Source: CBDFHB01 sp965250115 (lineage in GTDB: Bacteria > Acidobacteriota > Vicinamibacteria > Marinacidobacterales > SMYC01). From it: a stretch of 64,000 nucleotides of DNA. How positions within the stretch are numbered: position 1 is the first letter of the stretch; every line of letters begins with the position of its first letter. Location of the stretch: the NCBI GenBank assembly GCA_965250115.1, contig CBDFNJ010000002.1, positions 3,844,001 to 3,908,000 of the forward strand. Direction: 5' to 3'. Under the pieces are notes generated by a model. It had not been told where the DNA came from, ran no database searches, and worked only from the letters and a program-made list of their open reading frames with translations. Below, one piece after another: positions 18,409-26,378 of this stretch. The position numbers and the translations under genes were made by a program.

Positions 18409-19317
18409 CTAAGGCAGCTCGAGAACCACGCGCTCCCGAGAGACGGTGTCGACGAGCTCGACGCGCCCGCGAGCTTCGATCGATTCCACCCGATAATCAC
18501 CCACACGGTCGCCGACCGCGGCGAGATGAATTTCTCCCTCGTGCCGCAAGGCGGCCAGGACGCGCCGACGGACATCGCGCTCAAGCTCTGGCCGGGCGAC
18601 CACGAAGCCAATCAAGACAGGCAGAGCTTTGGGAGCGACATCGGGCGCGCCCACCGGCCCAATACGCTCGATAGCTTCGAGACCGGGGGGCTCGCCCGTT
18701 CCCGCGGCTGCTGGCACGGGCTTTCGGGCAGCCGCGGAGAACGGGTCGCGCCCGGGACGCGGAGGCGCCTCGCGGGCCAGCCACGCGTTCACGGGGGTGA
18801 CTTCGTCGATGGCTGGCTCCCCGGCCTCACTCCAGAGAGCCGTCCAGCGAATCGTCAGCCCTAGAGCCCCCGTAACGTCCCGCTGAAAGGACAGCTCCTG
18901 CGGGGCCAGGGGGAGTCGCAAGGACTCGATCCGGTCGAGATAGTCGAACAGCCCCTCGAAGCTGCCAACCAAGGCAGCCGAGACTTGGCTTCCGTTCGAA
19001 GCAGACCCCCTAGCCTGCGCGGGACGAAACTCGAGGGAGAGTCGGTCGATGGCCAGTCCGCGCTCGGCGCCGATCAGGAGGTCTCGAAGCGCTCCCACGC
19101 CGAGATGGCGCGGAAGTCCTTTGTCGCGGGCGCGGTCGATGAGCTCTCGCCGAGCGCGCTCCCGCTCCGCCTCCGTTGCGGTTCGCTTAGCCGTCCTCGC
19201 TCGCTCGGTGTGGCGACTCTCGAGTGCCGCTAGCTCCTGCGTGAGACTCCGTCGCATCGAAGCCATGGTAGCGTTGAGCACTAGCAGCGCGGCGAGGGCG
19301 GCAACAAGCAGCCTCAT
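18409..19317 (-). CDS. PilO/GspM-like protein fused to a PilP/GspC-like C-terminal domain
   Basis: The 302-residue protein has one N-terminal membrane helix (residues 3-18), an Arg/Glu-rich coiled coil (to about residue 65), a ferredoxin-like PilO-type region with FEGLFDYLDRIESL, a Pro/Ala-rich linker, then about 80 residues resembling PilP or the GspC homology region (PVLIGFVVARPELERD, VGDRVGDYRVESI, LVDTVSRERVVLEL). PilO and PilP are normally separate proteins of the type IV pilus or type II secretion inner-membrane platform. Its start overlaps the stop of the PilN-like gene by four bases. The assignment rests on domain order and gene neighbours, since primary sequence in this family is weakly conserved. 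Confidence 0.6.
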   Translation of the reverse strand: MRLLVAALAALLVLNATMASMRRSLTQELAALESRHTERARTAKRTATEAERERARRELIDRARDKGLPRHLGVGALRDLLIGAERGLAIDRLSLEFRPAQARGSASNGSQVSAALVGSFEGLFDYLDRIESLRLPLAPQELSFQRDVTGALGLTIRWTALWSEAGEPAIDEVTPVNAWLAREAPPRPGRDPFSAAARKPVPAAAGTGEPPGLEAIERIGPVGAPDVAPKALPVLIGFVVARPELERDVRRRVLAALRHEGEIHLAAVGDRVGDYRVESIEARGRVELVDTVSRERVVLELP

Positions 19318-19835
19318 TTGGACGCCTCCTCGACCACCTCGACCCGGAGCCGAATCGCGAGCTGTCCGGCTGGCATCCGTCGCTCCTCCAGAAGCTCGGT
19401 CGATACGACGAGCGGTGAGCCTTCGACCTTCCGCTGGAGCGTGCTGACCTCTGCGGCGCTCGTCGCCATGGCAGCGAGGGTGAAGATCGCGGGGCGCCCC
19501 ACGTCGAGGTCGAGTCTCGTAATCACGACACCCTCTGGAAGAACCGTCTCGACGAACCTGAGAGCGGAAGTGGGCGGTATGGCGTCCATCACGCCTACGA
19601 GGGTGACGGCGTGGAGCTCGCGCATTATTTCCGCGGCCTCAGCCTCGTTCACCTCCACAGGGATCGAGCCCGACTCGGTCGTGAACACTTCGCCGCGCAG
19701 TTGGGTGACCCTGAAACGGTCCCGCGCGTACCAGACCCATTGGGTGATAACACCTAGCAGGGCGAGAACAAGGAGCGCGCGGACGATGCCAGCCGTTCGC
19801 CCCGGTGGCGGCCCCAGATAAATGCCCTCTCTCAC
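19314..19835 (-). CDS. PilN-like inner-membrane assembly protein
   Basis: The chosen start is GTG 19835 (VREGIYLGPPPG), 17 bp after the PilM-like gene ends; longer frames would run into that gene. The 173-residue protein has a short cytoplasmic tail, one membrane helix (AGIVRALLVLALLGVITQWVW) and a periplasmic domain containing LRFVETVLPEGVVITRLDLD, the PilN pattern in which an expression such as L..l...lP.gv.l..l is followed by a ferredoxin-like fold. In type IV pilus and type II systems this protein links cytoplasmic PilM to periplasmic PilO. It overlaps the next gene by an ATGA junction, implying coupled translation. Confidence 0.6.
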   Translation of the reverse strand: MREGIYLGPPPGRTAGIVRALLVLALLGVITQWVWYARDRFRVTQLRGEVFTTESGSIPVEVNEAEAAEIMRELHAVTLVGVMDAIPPTSALRFVETVLPEGVVITRLDLDVGRPAIFTLAAMATSAAEVSTLQRKVEGSPLVVSTELLEERRMPAGQLAIRLRVEVVEEASK

Positions 19836-19852
19836 GCCGTTCGACTCCGCTT

Positions 19853-20689
19853 CTACGAACGCGCGATGATAGCCAGAATGGAAGCAACGAGATGCGCATC
19901 CTCGCTGTCTCGCTCGGTCGTAACCTTGCCCAACTCGCTGCCAGCCGTGAGGCGCTCCGCGCACTCCCGGGCATCTTGTCCGGAAAGCGTCAAGGACGAA
20001 AGCGCCGACTCATAGAGCTTGGGAAGACGGAGCAGCTCCCCCGCAACCACCTCGACGTCGCCCGGAGAACGGAGTCTGAGCCGTAGGTCGAACAGCTCTC
20101 CCGAGCGGAAGGCTGTCACGAAATAGTGCGAGCCGTAAAGCTGGACCAATACAGACGCGTCACGGCCCTCTCTCGAGAGCTCGCGGCTCCATTGCGGAAG
20201 GTGGGCTAGGCTAGCGGCATCGACCCAGCCCAGGCGGCAGGCGGCAGCCTCCAGGACACTCTCGTACTGCGCGACGACCGCTCTGCGTACACCGGCCGCC
20301 AGGACCTCACCGGCACGGCCGCGCCAGAAGTCACACCGCGCATCGGTCTCGGGAAAAGGGAGGCGCTCCCGGAGAGCGTCTCTCAGCTGTCGGTCCGAGC
20401 CGGGCGCGGAAGTTCCGAAAAGCGCGGTCGTCACGGAGAGGTCGGGCAGGACGAGCGCCACCGTTTCGTTCGGCCGGGCCCCCAGAGCCCCGAGAAGCTC
20501 CGCCGTCCACTTCGCTACGTCACTAACCGAGTCGATATTCGGCGTGACCGCGGAGGGCGCGAGGGCCCCGATCGGAAGCTCCGTCGTCAAGGTCTTCGGA
20601 TCTTCGCCATTGCGAAGCGCCAGAACGAAGCGATCCGAAAAGGCGACTCCCCATCGGGGGCGATGTCGGGACCAGAAGCGAAAGGCCAT
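19853..20689 (-). CDS. PilM/GspL-like cytoplasmic actin-fold protein
   Basis: This 278-residue soluble protein opens with WGVAFSDRFVLALRNG and carries TVALVLPDLSVTTALFG and LRDALRERLPFPETDARCDFW, patterns of the PilM/GspL actin-like superfamily (LPD....F..LP). PilM sits at the cytoplasmic face of the pilus machine and binds the tail of PilN. The protein is about 70 residues shorter than usual PilM. It is the first gene of the PilM-N-O/P-like operon. No secretin, pilin or ATPase gene is near, so the rest of the machine must be elsewhere or this is a reduced system. It is divergent from the EF-G2 gene. Confidence 0.6.
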   Translation of the reverse strand: MAFRFWSRHRPRWGVAFSDRFVLALRNGEDPKTLTTELPIGALAPSAVTPNIDSVSDVAKWTAELLGALGARPNETVALVLPDLSVTTALFGTSAPGSDRQLRDALRERLPFPETDARCDFWRGRAGEVLAAGVRRAVVAQYESVLEAAACRLGWVDAASLAHLPQWSRELSREGRDASVLVQLYGSHYFVTAFRSGELFDLRLRLRSPGDVEVVAGELLRLPKLYESALSSLTLSGQDARECAERLTAGSELGKVTTERDSEDAHLVASILAIIARS

Positions 20690-20711
20690 ACTCTCGCTAT
20701 TGTATAAGGCT

Positions 20712-20741
20712 TTGATTTCGAAATCGCGCCGGTGCTATAAT
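20712..20741 (+). promoter_or_regulatory. Sigma70-type promoter for the EF-G2 gene
   Basis: TTGATT (20712-20717) and TATAAT (20736-20741) are 18 bases apart, with TG one base upstream of the -10 (extended -10). It lies about 95 bp before the EF-G2 start and is the clearest plus-strand promoter in the window. Confidence 0.65.
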
Positions 20742-20835
20742 TTCGCGCTTTCCCTAGCTGTCCCAAGGGGACACACGCAGAACGCGGTCCGGTGACTTGC
20801 CGTAACCGACCACGGTTGTCACGTCCGACGGAGGG

Positions 20836-22908
20836 ATGATGAAGATCTACGAGACTGCGAGTATCCGGAATGTGGCGATCGTAGGCCACGGCGGCTCGGG
20901 TAAAACCTCGCTCACCTCTGCTATCCTTTTCGATTCCGGCGCAGTAAATCGGCTCGGGAGAGTCGAAGATGGCAATACGGTCACGGACTTCGACCCGGAC
21001 GAGGTGGCCCGCCAGATCAGCCTCTCCACCGCGCTCGCGCACTGCGACTGGAACAAGACCAAGCTGAACATTCTCGACACTCCGGGGTTCGGCAATTTCA
21101 TCCAGGAGGCGCGTTCTGCCCTGCAGGTGGCGGACGCGGCGCTCGTCAACGTCTGCGGCGTAGCGGGAGTCGAGGTTCAGACGGAGAAGGTTTGGCAGTT
21201 CTCGGAGGAGTTTGGACTTTCCCGGATGATCGTCGTGAACCGGCTGGATCGCGACCGATCCAGCTTCGCGCGCGCGCTGGAGTCGATTCAAGAGACTTTC
21301 GGCCGGACCGCGGTGCCGATCCAGCTGCCGATCGGAGAAGAGAAGGATTTCAACGGCATCGTCGATCTGATTCGCATGACGGCGCTCATCTCCAAAGGGG
21401 ACGAAAAGGGCGGGCACGATGAGCGAGACGTTCCTGCGGATCTGAAAGAGGAAGCGGAGAACGCCCGGAACGCTCTCATGGAAATGGTCGCGGAAGGGGA
21501 CGACGGCCTGATGGAGAAGTACTTCGAGGCGGGAGAGCTTTCCCCAGAAGACCTCCTGCAGGGCCTCAAGCTGGCGGTCCTCGAAGGGGGCATCTACCCC
21601 GTGCTTGCCTGCTCGGGAACGAAGAACGTCGGGGTCCAGCCCCTCATCGACGCACTGATCGAGCTCGCCCCCGCGCCCGACGCGCGCGGAGAGGTTGAAG
21701 GCACGGACGCGGCGGGGAACGCGGTCAGACGCAAGATCTCTGTGGACGAGCCGGGGTCAGCCTATATCTTCAAGACCGTTGCGGACCCCTTCGCGGGCCG
21801 CATCAGCCTCTTCCGGGTCATGAGCGGGAGCCTGAAATCGGACACGACCTATCAGAATGTGAACAAGGACGCCGCGGAGCGTCTCGGGCACCTGACGCTC
21901 CTCCAGGGCAAGGAGTCGACGGCCGTCGACGAAGTCCGAACCGGAGACATCGCTTCGATCGCCAAGCTCAAGGAGAGTCAGTCGGGCGATACCCTCGCCG
22001 ACAAGGCGGCACCCATCATCTACAAGAAGCTCGAATTTCCCGAGCCGGTCATCAGCTTCGCCATCGAGCCCAAATCGAGGGGGGATGAGGAAAAGATCAG
22101 CCAGGCGCTACAACGTATGGCGGAAGAGGATCCGATGCTCCGCTACCACCGCGAGGGAGAGCTCATTCTCTCCGGCACTGGCCAACTTCACATCGAAGTG
22201 GTGGTCGCCCGCCTCAAGGAAAAATTCGGCGTTGAGGTCGACCTCCATCCGCCCACAGTCCCCTATCGCGAGACCATCACTGCTGGCATCGAGGCGCAGG
22301 GGCGGCACAAGAAACAGACCGGGGGCCACGGTCAGTTCGCGGATTGCTGGGTGCGCTTCGAGCCTTTGGAGCGTGGTGAGGATTTCCAGTTCGGCAACGA
22401 GGTCTTCGGCGGCTCGATTCCCAGACAATTCATCCCCGCCGTAGAGAAGGGTATCCAGGAAGTCCGCAAGAAAGGCTATCTCGCAGGCTACCCCATGGTC
22501 GATTTCAAGGCGACGGTCTACGACGGCAAGTTCCACCCGGTGGACTCGTCGGAGATGGCGTTCAAGATAGCGGGCTCGCTCGCGTTCAAGAAGGCCATGG
22601 AAAGCTGCAAGCCGACGCTGCTCGAGCCGATCATGGACGTGGAAGTCACAGTACCGGAGGAGAACACCGGTGACGTGATGGGTGATCTCAACTCCAGGCG
22701 CGGGCGCACACAGGGTATGGACACGAAGGCCAATATGACCTCCGTCAAGGCACAGGTGCCGATGTCGGAAATGCTCAGCTACGAACCGGTTCTCACGTCG
22801 ATGACGGGAGGACGCGGCTCATTCCACATGGAGTACTCCCACTACGAGGAGGTTCCGGCGCACATGGCCCAGAAGGTCATCGCCGATGCCAAAGACAAGA
22901 AGGAGTAG
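20836..22908 (+). CDS. fusA2: Elongation factor G-like GTPase, EF-G2 type
   Basis: A full five-domain EF-G of 690 residues. The P-loop is GHGGSGKTS (residues 17-25), the G3 motif DTPG, and the G4 motif is NRLD rather than NKxD. The switch-I region reads EVARQISLSTA instead of the RGITI of canonical EF-G. These changes are characteristic of the secondary EF-G2/EF-G-like branch. Domain IV and V motifs (GGHGQFADCWVRF, MDVEVTVPEENTGDVMGDLNSRRG) are intact, so ribosome binding is expected. In this lineage the second factor may act in translocation under stress or in ribosome recycling. Start is ATG 20836 or 20839, both close behind GGAGGG. It converges on rplQ. Confidence 0.88.
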   Translation: MMKIYETASIRNVAIVGHGGSGKTSLTSAILFDSGAVNRLGRVEDGNTVTDFDPDEVARQISLSTALAHCDWNKTKLNILDTPGFGNFIQEARSALQVADAALVNVCGVAGVEVQTEKVWQFSEEFGLSRMIVVNRLDRDRSSFARALESIQETFGRTAVPIQLPIGEEKDFNGIVDLIRMTALISKGDEKGGHDERDVPADLKEEAENARNALMEMVAEGDDGLMEKYFEAGELSPEDLLQGLKLAVLEGGIYPVLACSGTKNVGVQPLIDALIELAPAPDARGEVEGTDAAGNAVRRKISVDEPGSAYIFKTVADPFAGRISLFRVMSGSLKSDTTYQNVNKDAAERLGHLTLLQGKESTAVDEVRTGDIASIAKLKESQSGDTLADKAAPIIYKKLEFPEPVISFAIEPKSRGDEEKISQALQRMAEEDPMLRYHREGELILSGTGQLHIEVVVARLKEKFGVEVDLHPPTVPYRETITAGIEAQGRHKKQTGGHGQFADCWVRFEPLERGEDFQFGNEVFGGSIPRQFIPAVEKGIQEVRKKGYLAGYPMVDFKATVYDGKFHPVDSSEMAFKIAGSLAFKKAMESCKPTLLEPIMDVEVTVPEENTGDVMGDLNSRRGRTQGMDTKANMTSVKAQVPMSEMLSYEPVLTSMTGGRGSFHMEYSHYEEVPAHMAQKVIADAKDKKE

Positions 22909-22915
22909 GGCGAGG

Positions 22916-22956
22916 CCGACTAGCCCCCGCACGGCGCTAGGGTCCTAGTCGGTTTT
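22916..22956 (+). terminator. Candidate intrinsic terminator after EF-G2
   Basis: CCGACTAG (22916-22923) pairs perfectly with CTAGTCGG (22945-22952) and is followed by TTTT on the plus strand. The loop is long (21 bases), and the right arm overlaps the rplQ stop codon, so activity is only probable. Confidence 0.45.
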
Positions 22957-23556
22957 CTTCTTAGTCGCCTTCTTCTTGGAGGCCTTCTTCGTCACCGCTT
23001 TCTTCGCGGTCTTCTTCGCCGTACCGGAAGCGGACTTCGTCGTCTTCGTCGAGGTCTTTTTCTTCGAAGCCTTCTTGGCGGGCTTCTTCTTCGCTTCCGC
23101 CTCTGGCTCAGCCTCTACCTCTTCCTCGGCGGCCTCCGCAGCCTTCTTCTCCGTCGATTTCTCCTTCGCCGATAGAGCAGGGGCCTCGGCACCCTCAAAA
23201 CGGTAGTCGACGAACTCGATGAAAGCCATGAGGGCTCCGTCTCCCTGGCGCGGACCGAGTTTCAGAATACGAGTATAGCCCCCGGGTCTCGCGGAGAAAC
23301 GGGGTGAGATCTCGCCAAAGAGCTTCTTCACCGTAGCCTTCTGAGGAAGGATCGCGAGTGCCCTCCGTCTCGCGTGCAGCGAGTCGCGCTTGCCAAGCGT
23401 CACAAGTTTCTCGACGAATGGCCTGAGTTCCTTCGCCTTAACCTCTGTCGTCCTGATTCGCTCGTGCGAGATCAGCGAGGCCGCCAAGTTTCGAAGTAAT
23501 GCCATCCGATGCTCGGTCGTACGCCCGAGCTTTCGGTGGGCGATGCGATGTCTCAT
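22945..23556 (-). CDS. rplQ: 50S ribosomal protein L17 with a long Lys/Ala-rich C-terminal tail
   Basis: The first 120 residues are a normal L17 (MRHRIAHRKLGRTTEHRMALLRNL; GGYTRILKLGPRQGD; ALMAFIEFVDY). They are followed by about 80 extra residues: an acidic stretch (AAEEEVEAEPEAEAK), then repeated KKA/KKK/TKK units much like histone H1 tails. Family length is usually 115-130. L17 sits at the exit-tunnel side of the large subunit and is the last gene of the alpha operon, overlapping the rpoA stop by four bases. The tail is low complexity, should be disordered, and could contact rRNA or other nucleic acid (inference). Confidence 0.95.
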   Translation of the reverse strand: MRHRIAHRKLGRTTEHRMALLRNLAASLISHERIRTTEVKAKELRPFVEKLVTLGKRDSLHARRRALAILPQKATVKKLFGEISPRFSARPGGYTRILKLGPRQGDGALMAFIEFVDYRFEGAEAPALSAKEKSTEKKAAEAAEEEVEAEPEAEAKKKPAKKASKKKTSTKTTKSASGTAKKTAKKAVTKKASKKKATKKKTD

Positions 23557-24512
23557 GTCTCGATTCTCATCCCCAGCGAAAGCCCCATGGTACCCAGGAT
23601 CTCCTTGATCTCGTTGAGGGATTTCCGTCCAAAGTTCTTCGTCTTCAGCATCTCCGATTCGCTTTTTTGCACGAGCTCGCCGATCGTCTTGATGTCGGCA
23701 TTTTTGAGGCAGTTATAGGAGCGCACCGAAAGCTCGAGCTCGTCCACGCTTCGATTGAGGTGCTCCACGAGAGCATCTCGCTCGGTCTCGGTCACCGCCT
23801 CGGCGACCGGCCCCTCTTCCTCGAAGTTGACGAAGATCGTCAAGTGGTCCTTGAGCAGCTTCGAAGCAAGCCCGACGGCGTCCATAGGAGTTACGCAACC
23901 ATTCGTCCAGATATCTAGAGTCAGCTTGTCATAGTCGGTTTCCTGGCCCACACGAGCTGCCTGGACGACATAATTGACCTTCTTGATGGGTGAGTGAACC
24001 GAATCCAACGGGATGTAGCCGATGGTAAGGTCCTCGTCGAAATTCCTCTCGGCCGAAACGTAGCCTCGGCCGTCCTTGAGGCGCATCTCGAGGTCGAGCT
24101 TGCCGGAGCTCGAAAGCGTCGCCACGTGAGCGTCCTTGTCGAGGACTTCGACGTCGGAGGGGACTTCGATGTCAGCAGACGTAACGACGCCCTCTCCTTC
24201 GGCGTGGAGGGTCACCGTCTCCGGTCCCGCTGCATGAAGCTTGAACGGAATCCTCTTGAGGTTCAAGATGATCTCCGTCGTATCCTCGAGCGCTCCCGGG
24301 ATGGGAGAGAACTCGTGGAGCACGCCTTCGATGCGCACCGCTGTGATGGCGGCGCCTTCGATGGACGACAAGAGCACGCGCCTCAGGGCATTGCCGACAG
24401 TGGTCCCGAATCCACGCTCGAAAGGCTGAGCGTGGAACCTGCCGTAGTGCTTAGTAAGTGTCGAATGATCTACTTCGAGCCGCTTGGGCTTCTGAAATCC
24501 TGTCCAGAGCAT
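23553..24512 (-). CDS. rpoA: RNA polymerase alpha subunit
   Basis: The 319-residue protein has the N-terminal assembly domain (EPFERGFGTTVGNALRRVLLSSIEG, the conserved alpha dimerisation motif) and the C-terminal DNA-binding domain (ELELSVRSYNCLKNADIKTI, GRKSLNEIKEIL) joined by an acidic linker. The dimer nucleates assembly of beta and beta-prime. It lies in the alpha operon between rpsD and rplQ, the usual order. No unusual feature was noted. Confidence 0.98.
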   Translation of the reverse strand: MLWTGFQKPKRLEVDHSTLTKHYGRFHAQPFERGFGTTVGNALRRVLLSSIEGAAITAVRIEGVLHEFSPIPGALEDTTEIILNLKRIPFKLHAAGPETVTLHAEGEGVVTSADIEVPSDVEVLDKDAHVATLSSSGKLDLEMRLKDGRGYVSAERNFDEDLTIGYIPLDSVHSPIKKVNYVVQAARVGQETDYDKLTLDIWTNGCVTPMDAVGLASKLLKDHLTIFVNFEEEGPVAEAVTETERDALVEHLNRSVDELELSVRSYNCLKNADIKTIGELVQKSESEMLKTKNFGRKSLNEIKEILGTMGLSLGMRIET

Positions 24513-24548
24513 TGTTTCGAAAGACCTCCTCTGGTCGTTCGTTCTAAC

Positions 24549-25178
24549 TTATTTTGAATAGAGCTCGACGATTAGCTGCTCCTGGAACTGGAGCTCAAGA
24601 TCGTCTCGCGCGGGCAAAGCGACCACTTTGCCCGTGATGCCTTCTTCGTTGAGCTCTAGCCATTTTGGTATGCCACGACTTCTCGCGACTTCCGCAGCCT
24701 GTTGAAACTGAGCATGTTTGGCGTACTTCGCGGTGATGGAGACAAGCTCTCCCTCGCGCACGGAATAGGAAGGGATGTTCACCCGCCTTTCGCCGACGCG
24801 AACATGCCCGTGCCGCACCAAGAGCCGTGCGGCCGGTCTAGAGCTCGCGAAACCCAGTCGATAAACGGTGTTATCGAGGCGCCGCTCCAGGTGCTGCAGC
24901 AAAACTTCACCTGTAATGCCCCGGGTGCGTTCGGCGCGCTCGAAGTAGAGGCGAAACTGCTTTTCGAGAAGACCGTAAGTTCGTTTCACCTTTTGTTTCT
25001 CGCGAAGCTGTAAGCCGTATCCCTGGATACGACTTCGCCTCATCTTGCCATGAGCTCCGGGAGCATAGTTGCGCTTCTCGATCGCACACTTGAGCCCGAA
25101 GCATCGCTCTCCTTTGAGGAAGAGCTTCATACCTTCGCGCCGGCAGAGCCGACAAACTGGACCTCGATACCTAGCCAA
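24549..25178 (-). CDS. rpsD: 30S ribosomal protein S4, zinc-binding form
   Basis: This 209-residue protein is a primary 16S rRNA binder that nucleates the 5' domain. Four cysteines, Cys9, Cys12, Cys26 and Cys31 (CRLC, then CFGLKC), form the zinc site found in Thermus-type S4. The S4 RNA-binding domain follows (RLDNTVYRLGFASSRPAARLLVRHGHV). It sits between rpsK and rpoA in the alpha operon. In many bacteria S4 represses this operon, but no leader structure was examined here. Confidence 0.97.
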   Translation of the reverse strand: MARYRGPVCRLCRREGMKLFLKGERCFGLKCAIEKRNYAPGAHGKMRRSRIQGYGLQLREKQKVKRTYGLLEKQFRLYFERAERTRGITGEVLLQHLERRLDNTVYRLGFASSRPAARLLVRHGHVRVGERRVNIPSYSVREGELVSITAKYAKHAQFQQAAEVARSRGIPKWLELNEEGITGKVVALPARDDLELQFQEQLIVELYSK

Positions 25179-25207
25179 TCGATTCCTCCCTCGAAAGTTT
25201 CATCAAC

Positions 25208-25621
25208 TCACACTCGGCGTCGCTTCGGCGGTCGGCAACCGTTGTGAGGGATGGGCGTGACGTCACGGATCGACCTCACATGAATACCCGCGGCCTGCAG
25301 CGCACGGATGGCGGACTCGCGGCCCGACCCCGGTCCCTTGATGCGGACATCGAGGCTCTTGCATCCCAGCGCTCTGACCGCCTGGGCCACCTGGCTTGCA
25401 GCTTGCTGTGCAGCGAAGGGCGTCCCTTTGCGCGAGCCCCTGAACCCGAGCCCGCCGGCGCTCGACCAGGCTACGACGTGACCCTCTACGTCCGAAATCG
25501 TGATATGCGTGTTGTTGAAGGTCGCCTGAATGTGCGCGATGCCGCTCAAGAGGGTCCGCTTTTCCTTCTTCTTGAAGCTCTTGCGCTTGCCTTTCTTGTC
25601 GTCTTTCTTCTTCTTCGCCAT
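25208..25621 (-). CDS. rpsK: 30S ribosomal protein S11
   Basis: A 137-residue platform protein of the small subunit. It has a Lys-rich N-terminus (KKKKDDKKGKRKSFKKKEKR) and the conserved GRESAIRALQAAGIHVRSIRDVTPIPHNGCRPPKRRRV C-terminus in two parts: the RALQAAG helix and the NGCRPPK rRNA-contact end. It follows rpsM by seven bases in the alpha operon. Confidence 0.97.
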   Translation of the reverse strand: MAKKKKDDKKGKRKSFKKKEKRTLLSGIAHIQATFNNTHITISDVEGHVVAWSSAGGLGFRGSRKGTPFAAQQAASQVAQAVRALGCKSLDVRIKGPGSGRESAIRALQAAGIHVRSIRDVTPIPHNGCRPPKRRRV

Positions 25622-25628
25622 GCCCGAG

Positions 25629-25994
25629 TTACCTCTTCCTCATCACGCCACGCTTGGGTCCTTTTCGCGTACGCGCATTGGTGTGGGTTCTCTGGCCTCT
25701 CGCCGGCAGGCCGCGACGATGTCGAAGCCCGCGATAGCAGCCTATATCCATGAGCCGCTTGATGTTCATGGACAGCTCTTTCCGCAGATCGCCCTCGACT
25801 CGGCCTTCCGCGTCGATAGCCTTCGTGATGTGAGAGACTTGCTCCTCTGTGAGCTCTTTCACTCGGACCTCGGGAGCGATACCTACTTTCTGCAGGATGG
25901 CAGTCGCTCGCACGCGACCGATGCCGAAGATGTGAGTCAATCCGATGTCGACTCGCTTCTCCCGCGGTAAATCTACCCCGGCTATTCGTGCCAC
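25629..25994 (-). CDS. rpsM: 30S ribosomal protein S13
   Basis: The 121-residue protein contacts the head of the small subunit, the P-site tRNA and bridge B1. Recognisable segments are MARIAGVDLPREKRVDIGLT, the H2TH-type FGIGRVRATAIL and the basic tail (RGQRTHTNARTRKGPKRG). It is the first large gene of the alpha operon, 37 bp after rpmJ. Confidence 0.97.
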   Translation of the reverse strand: MARIAGVDLPREKRVDIGLTHIFGIGRVRATAILQKVGIAPEVRVKELTEEQVSHITKAIDAEGRVEGDLRKELSMNIKRLMDIGCYRGLRHRRGLPARGQRTHTNARTRKGPKRGVMRKR

Positions 25995-26031
25995 TTTCTT
26001 TCTCTCCTACCGATCGTCGACGCTTTCGTCA

Positions 26032-26145
26032 TCATCCTTGACGCTGTTTATGCTTCGGGTTGGTGCAGATCACCCGCACGACGCCGTTGCGTCGGAGAAT
26101 GATGCACTTCGCGCACATCTTGCGAACGGAAGCCCTTACTTTCAT
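26032..26145 (-). CDS. rpmJ: 50S ribosomal protein L36, zinc form
   Basis: A 37-residue protein starting MKVRASVRKMCAKCIILRRN. Cys11, Cys14, Cys27 and His32 form the zinc ribbon of the C+ type. It lies between infA and rpmM-type neighbour rpsM, the usual spot at the spc/alpha junction. Its small size makes it easy to miss, but the signature is complete. Confidence 0.96.
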   Translation of the reverse strand: MKVRASVRKMCAKCIILRRNGVVRVICTNPKHKQRQG

Positions 26146-26159
26146 GATGTTTCTCTGAT

Positions 26160-26378
26160 TTACTTGTATCGATATACGATTCGTCCCCTAGTCAAATCAT
26201 AGGGAGACAGCTCCACGAGAACCTTGTCACCGGGCAAGATGCGAATGAAGTGCTTTCGCATCTTGCCAGAGACATGAGCGAGAACCTTATGCTTGTTCTC
26301 GAGCTCCACTTTGAACATCGCGTTCGGAAGCGGTTCCACCACCGTAGCGGTGACCTCGATGGCATCCTCCTTAGACAA
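26160..26378 (-). CDS. infA: Translation initiation factor IF-1, TTG start
   Basis: The 72-residue OB-fold protein (SKEDAIEVTATVVEPLPNAM; HVSGKMRKHFIRILPGD; YDLTRGRIVYRYK) has exactly the family length if begun at TTG 26378. GAGGGGG just upstream is a good Shine-Dalgarno. No ATG or GTG is suitably placed. IF-1 binds the A site of the 30S subunit during initiation. The start overlaps the map stop by eight bases, suggesting coupled translation. Use of TTG could set a lower initiation rate. Confidence 0.94.
   Translation of the reverse strand: MSKEDAIEVTATVVEPLPNAMFKVELENKHKVLAHVSGKMRKHFIRILPGDKVLVELSPYDLTRGRIVYRYK

Noticed and set aside
22960..23160. CTTCTT-rich stretch that looks like a simple-sequence repeat
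   Set aside because: It is the coding sequence of the Lys-rich L17 tail on the minus strand; the units are irregular.
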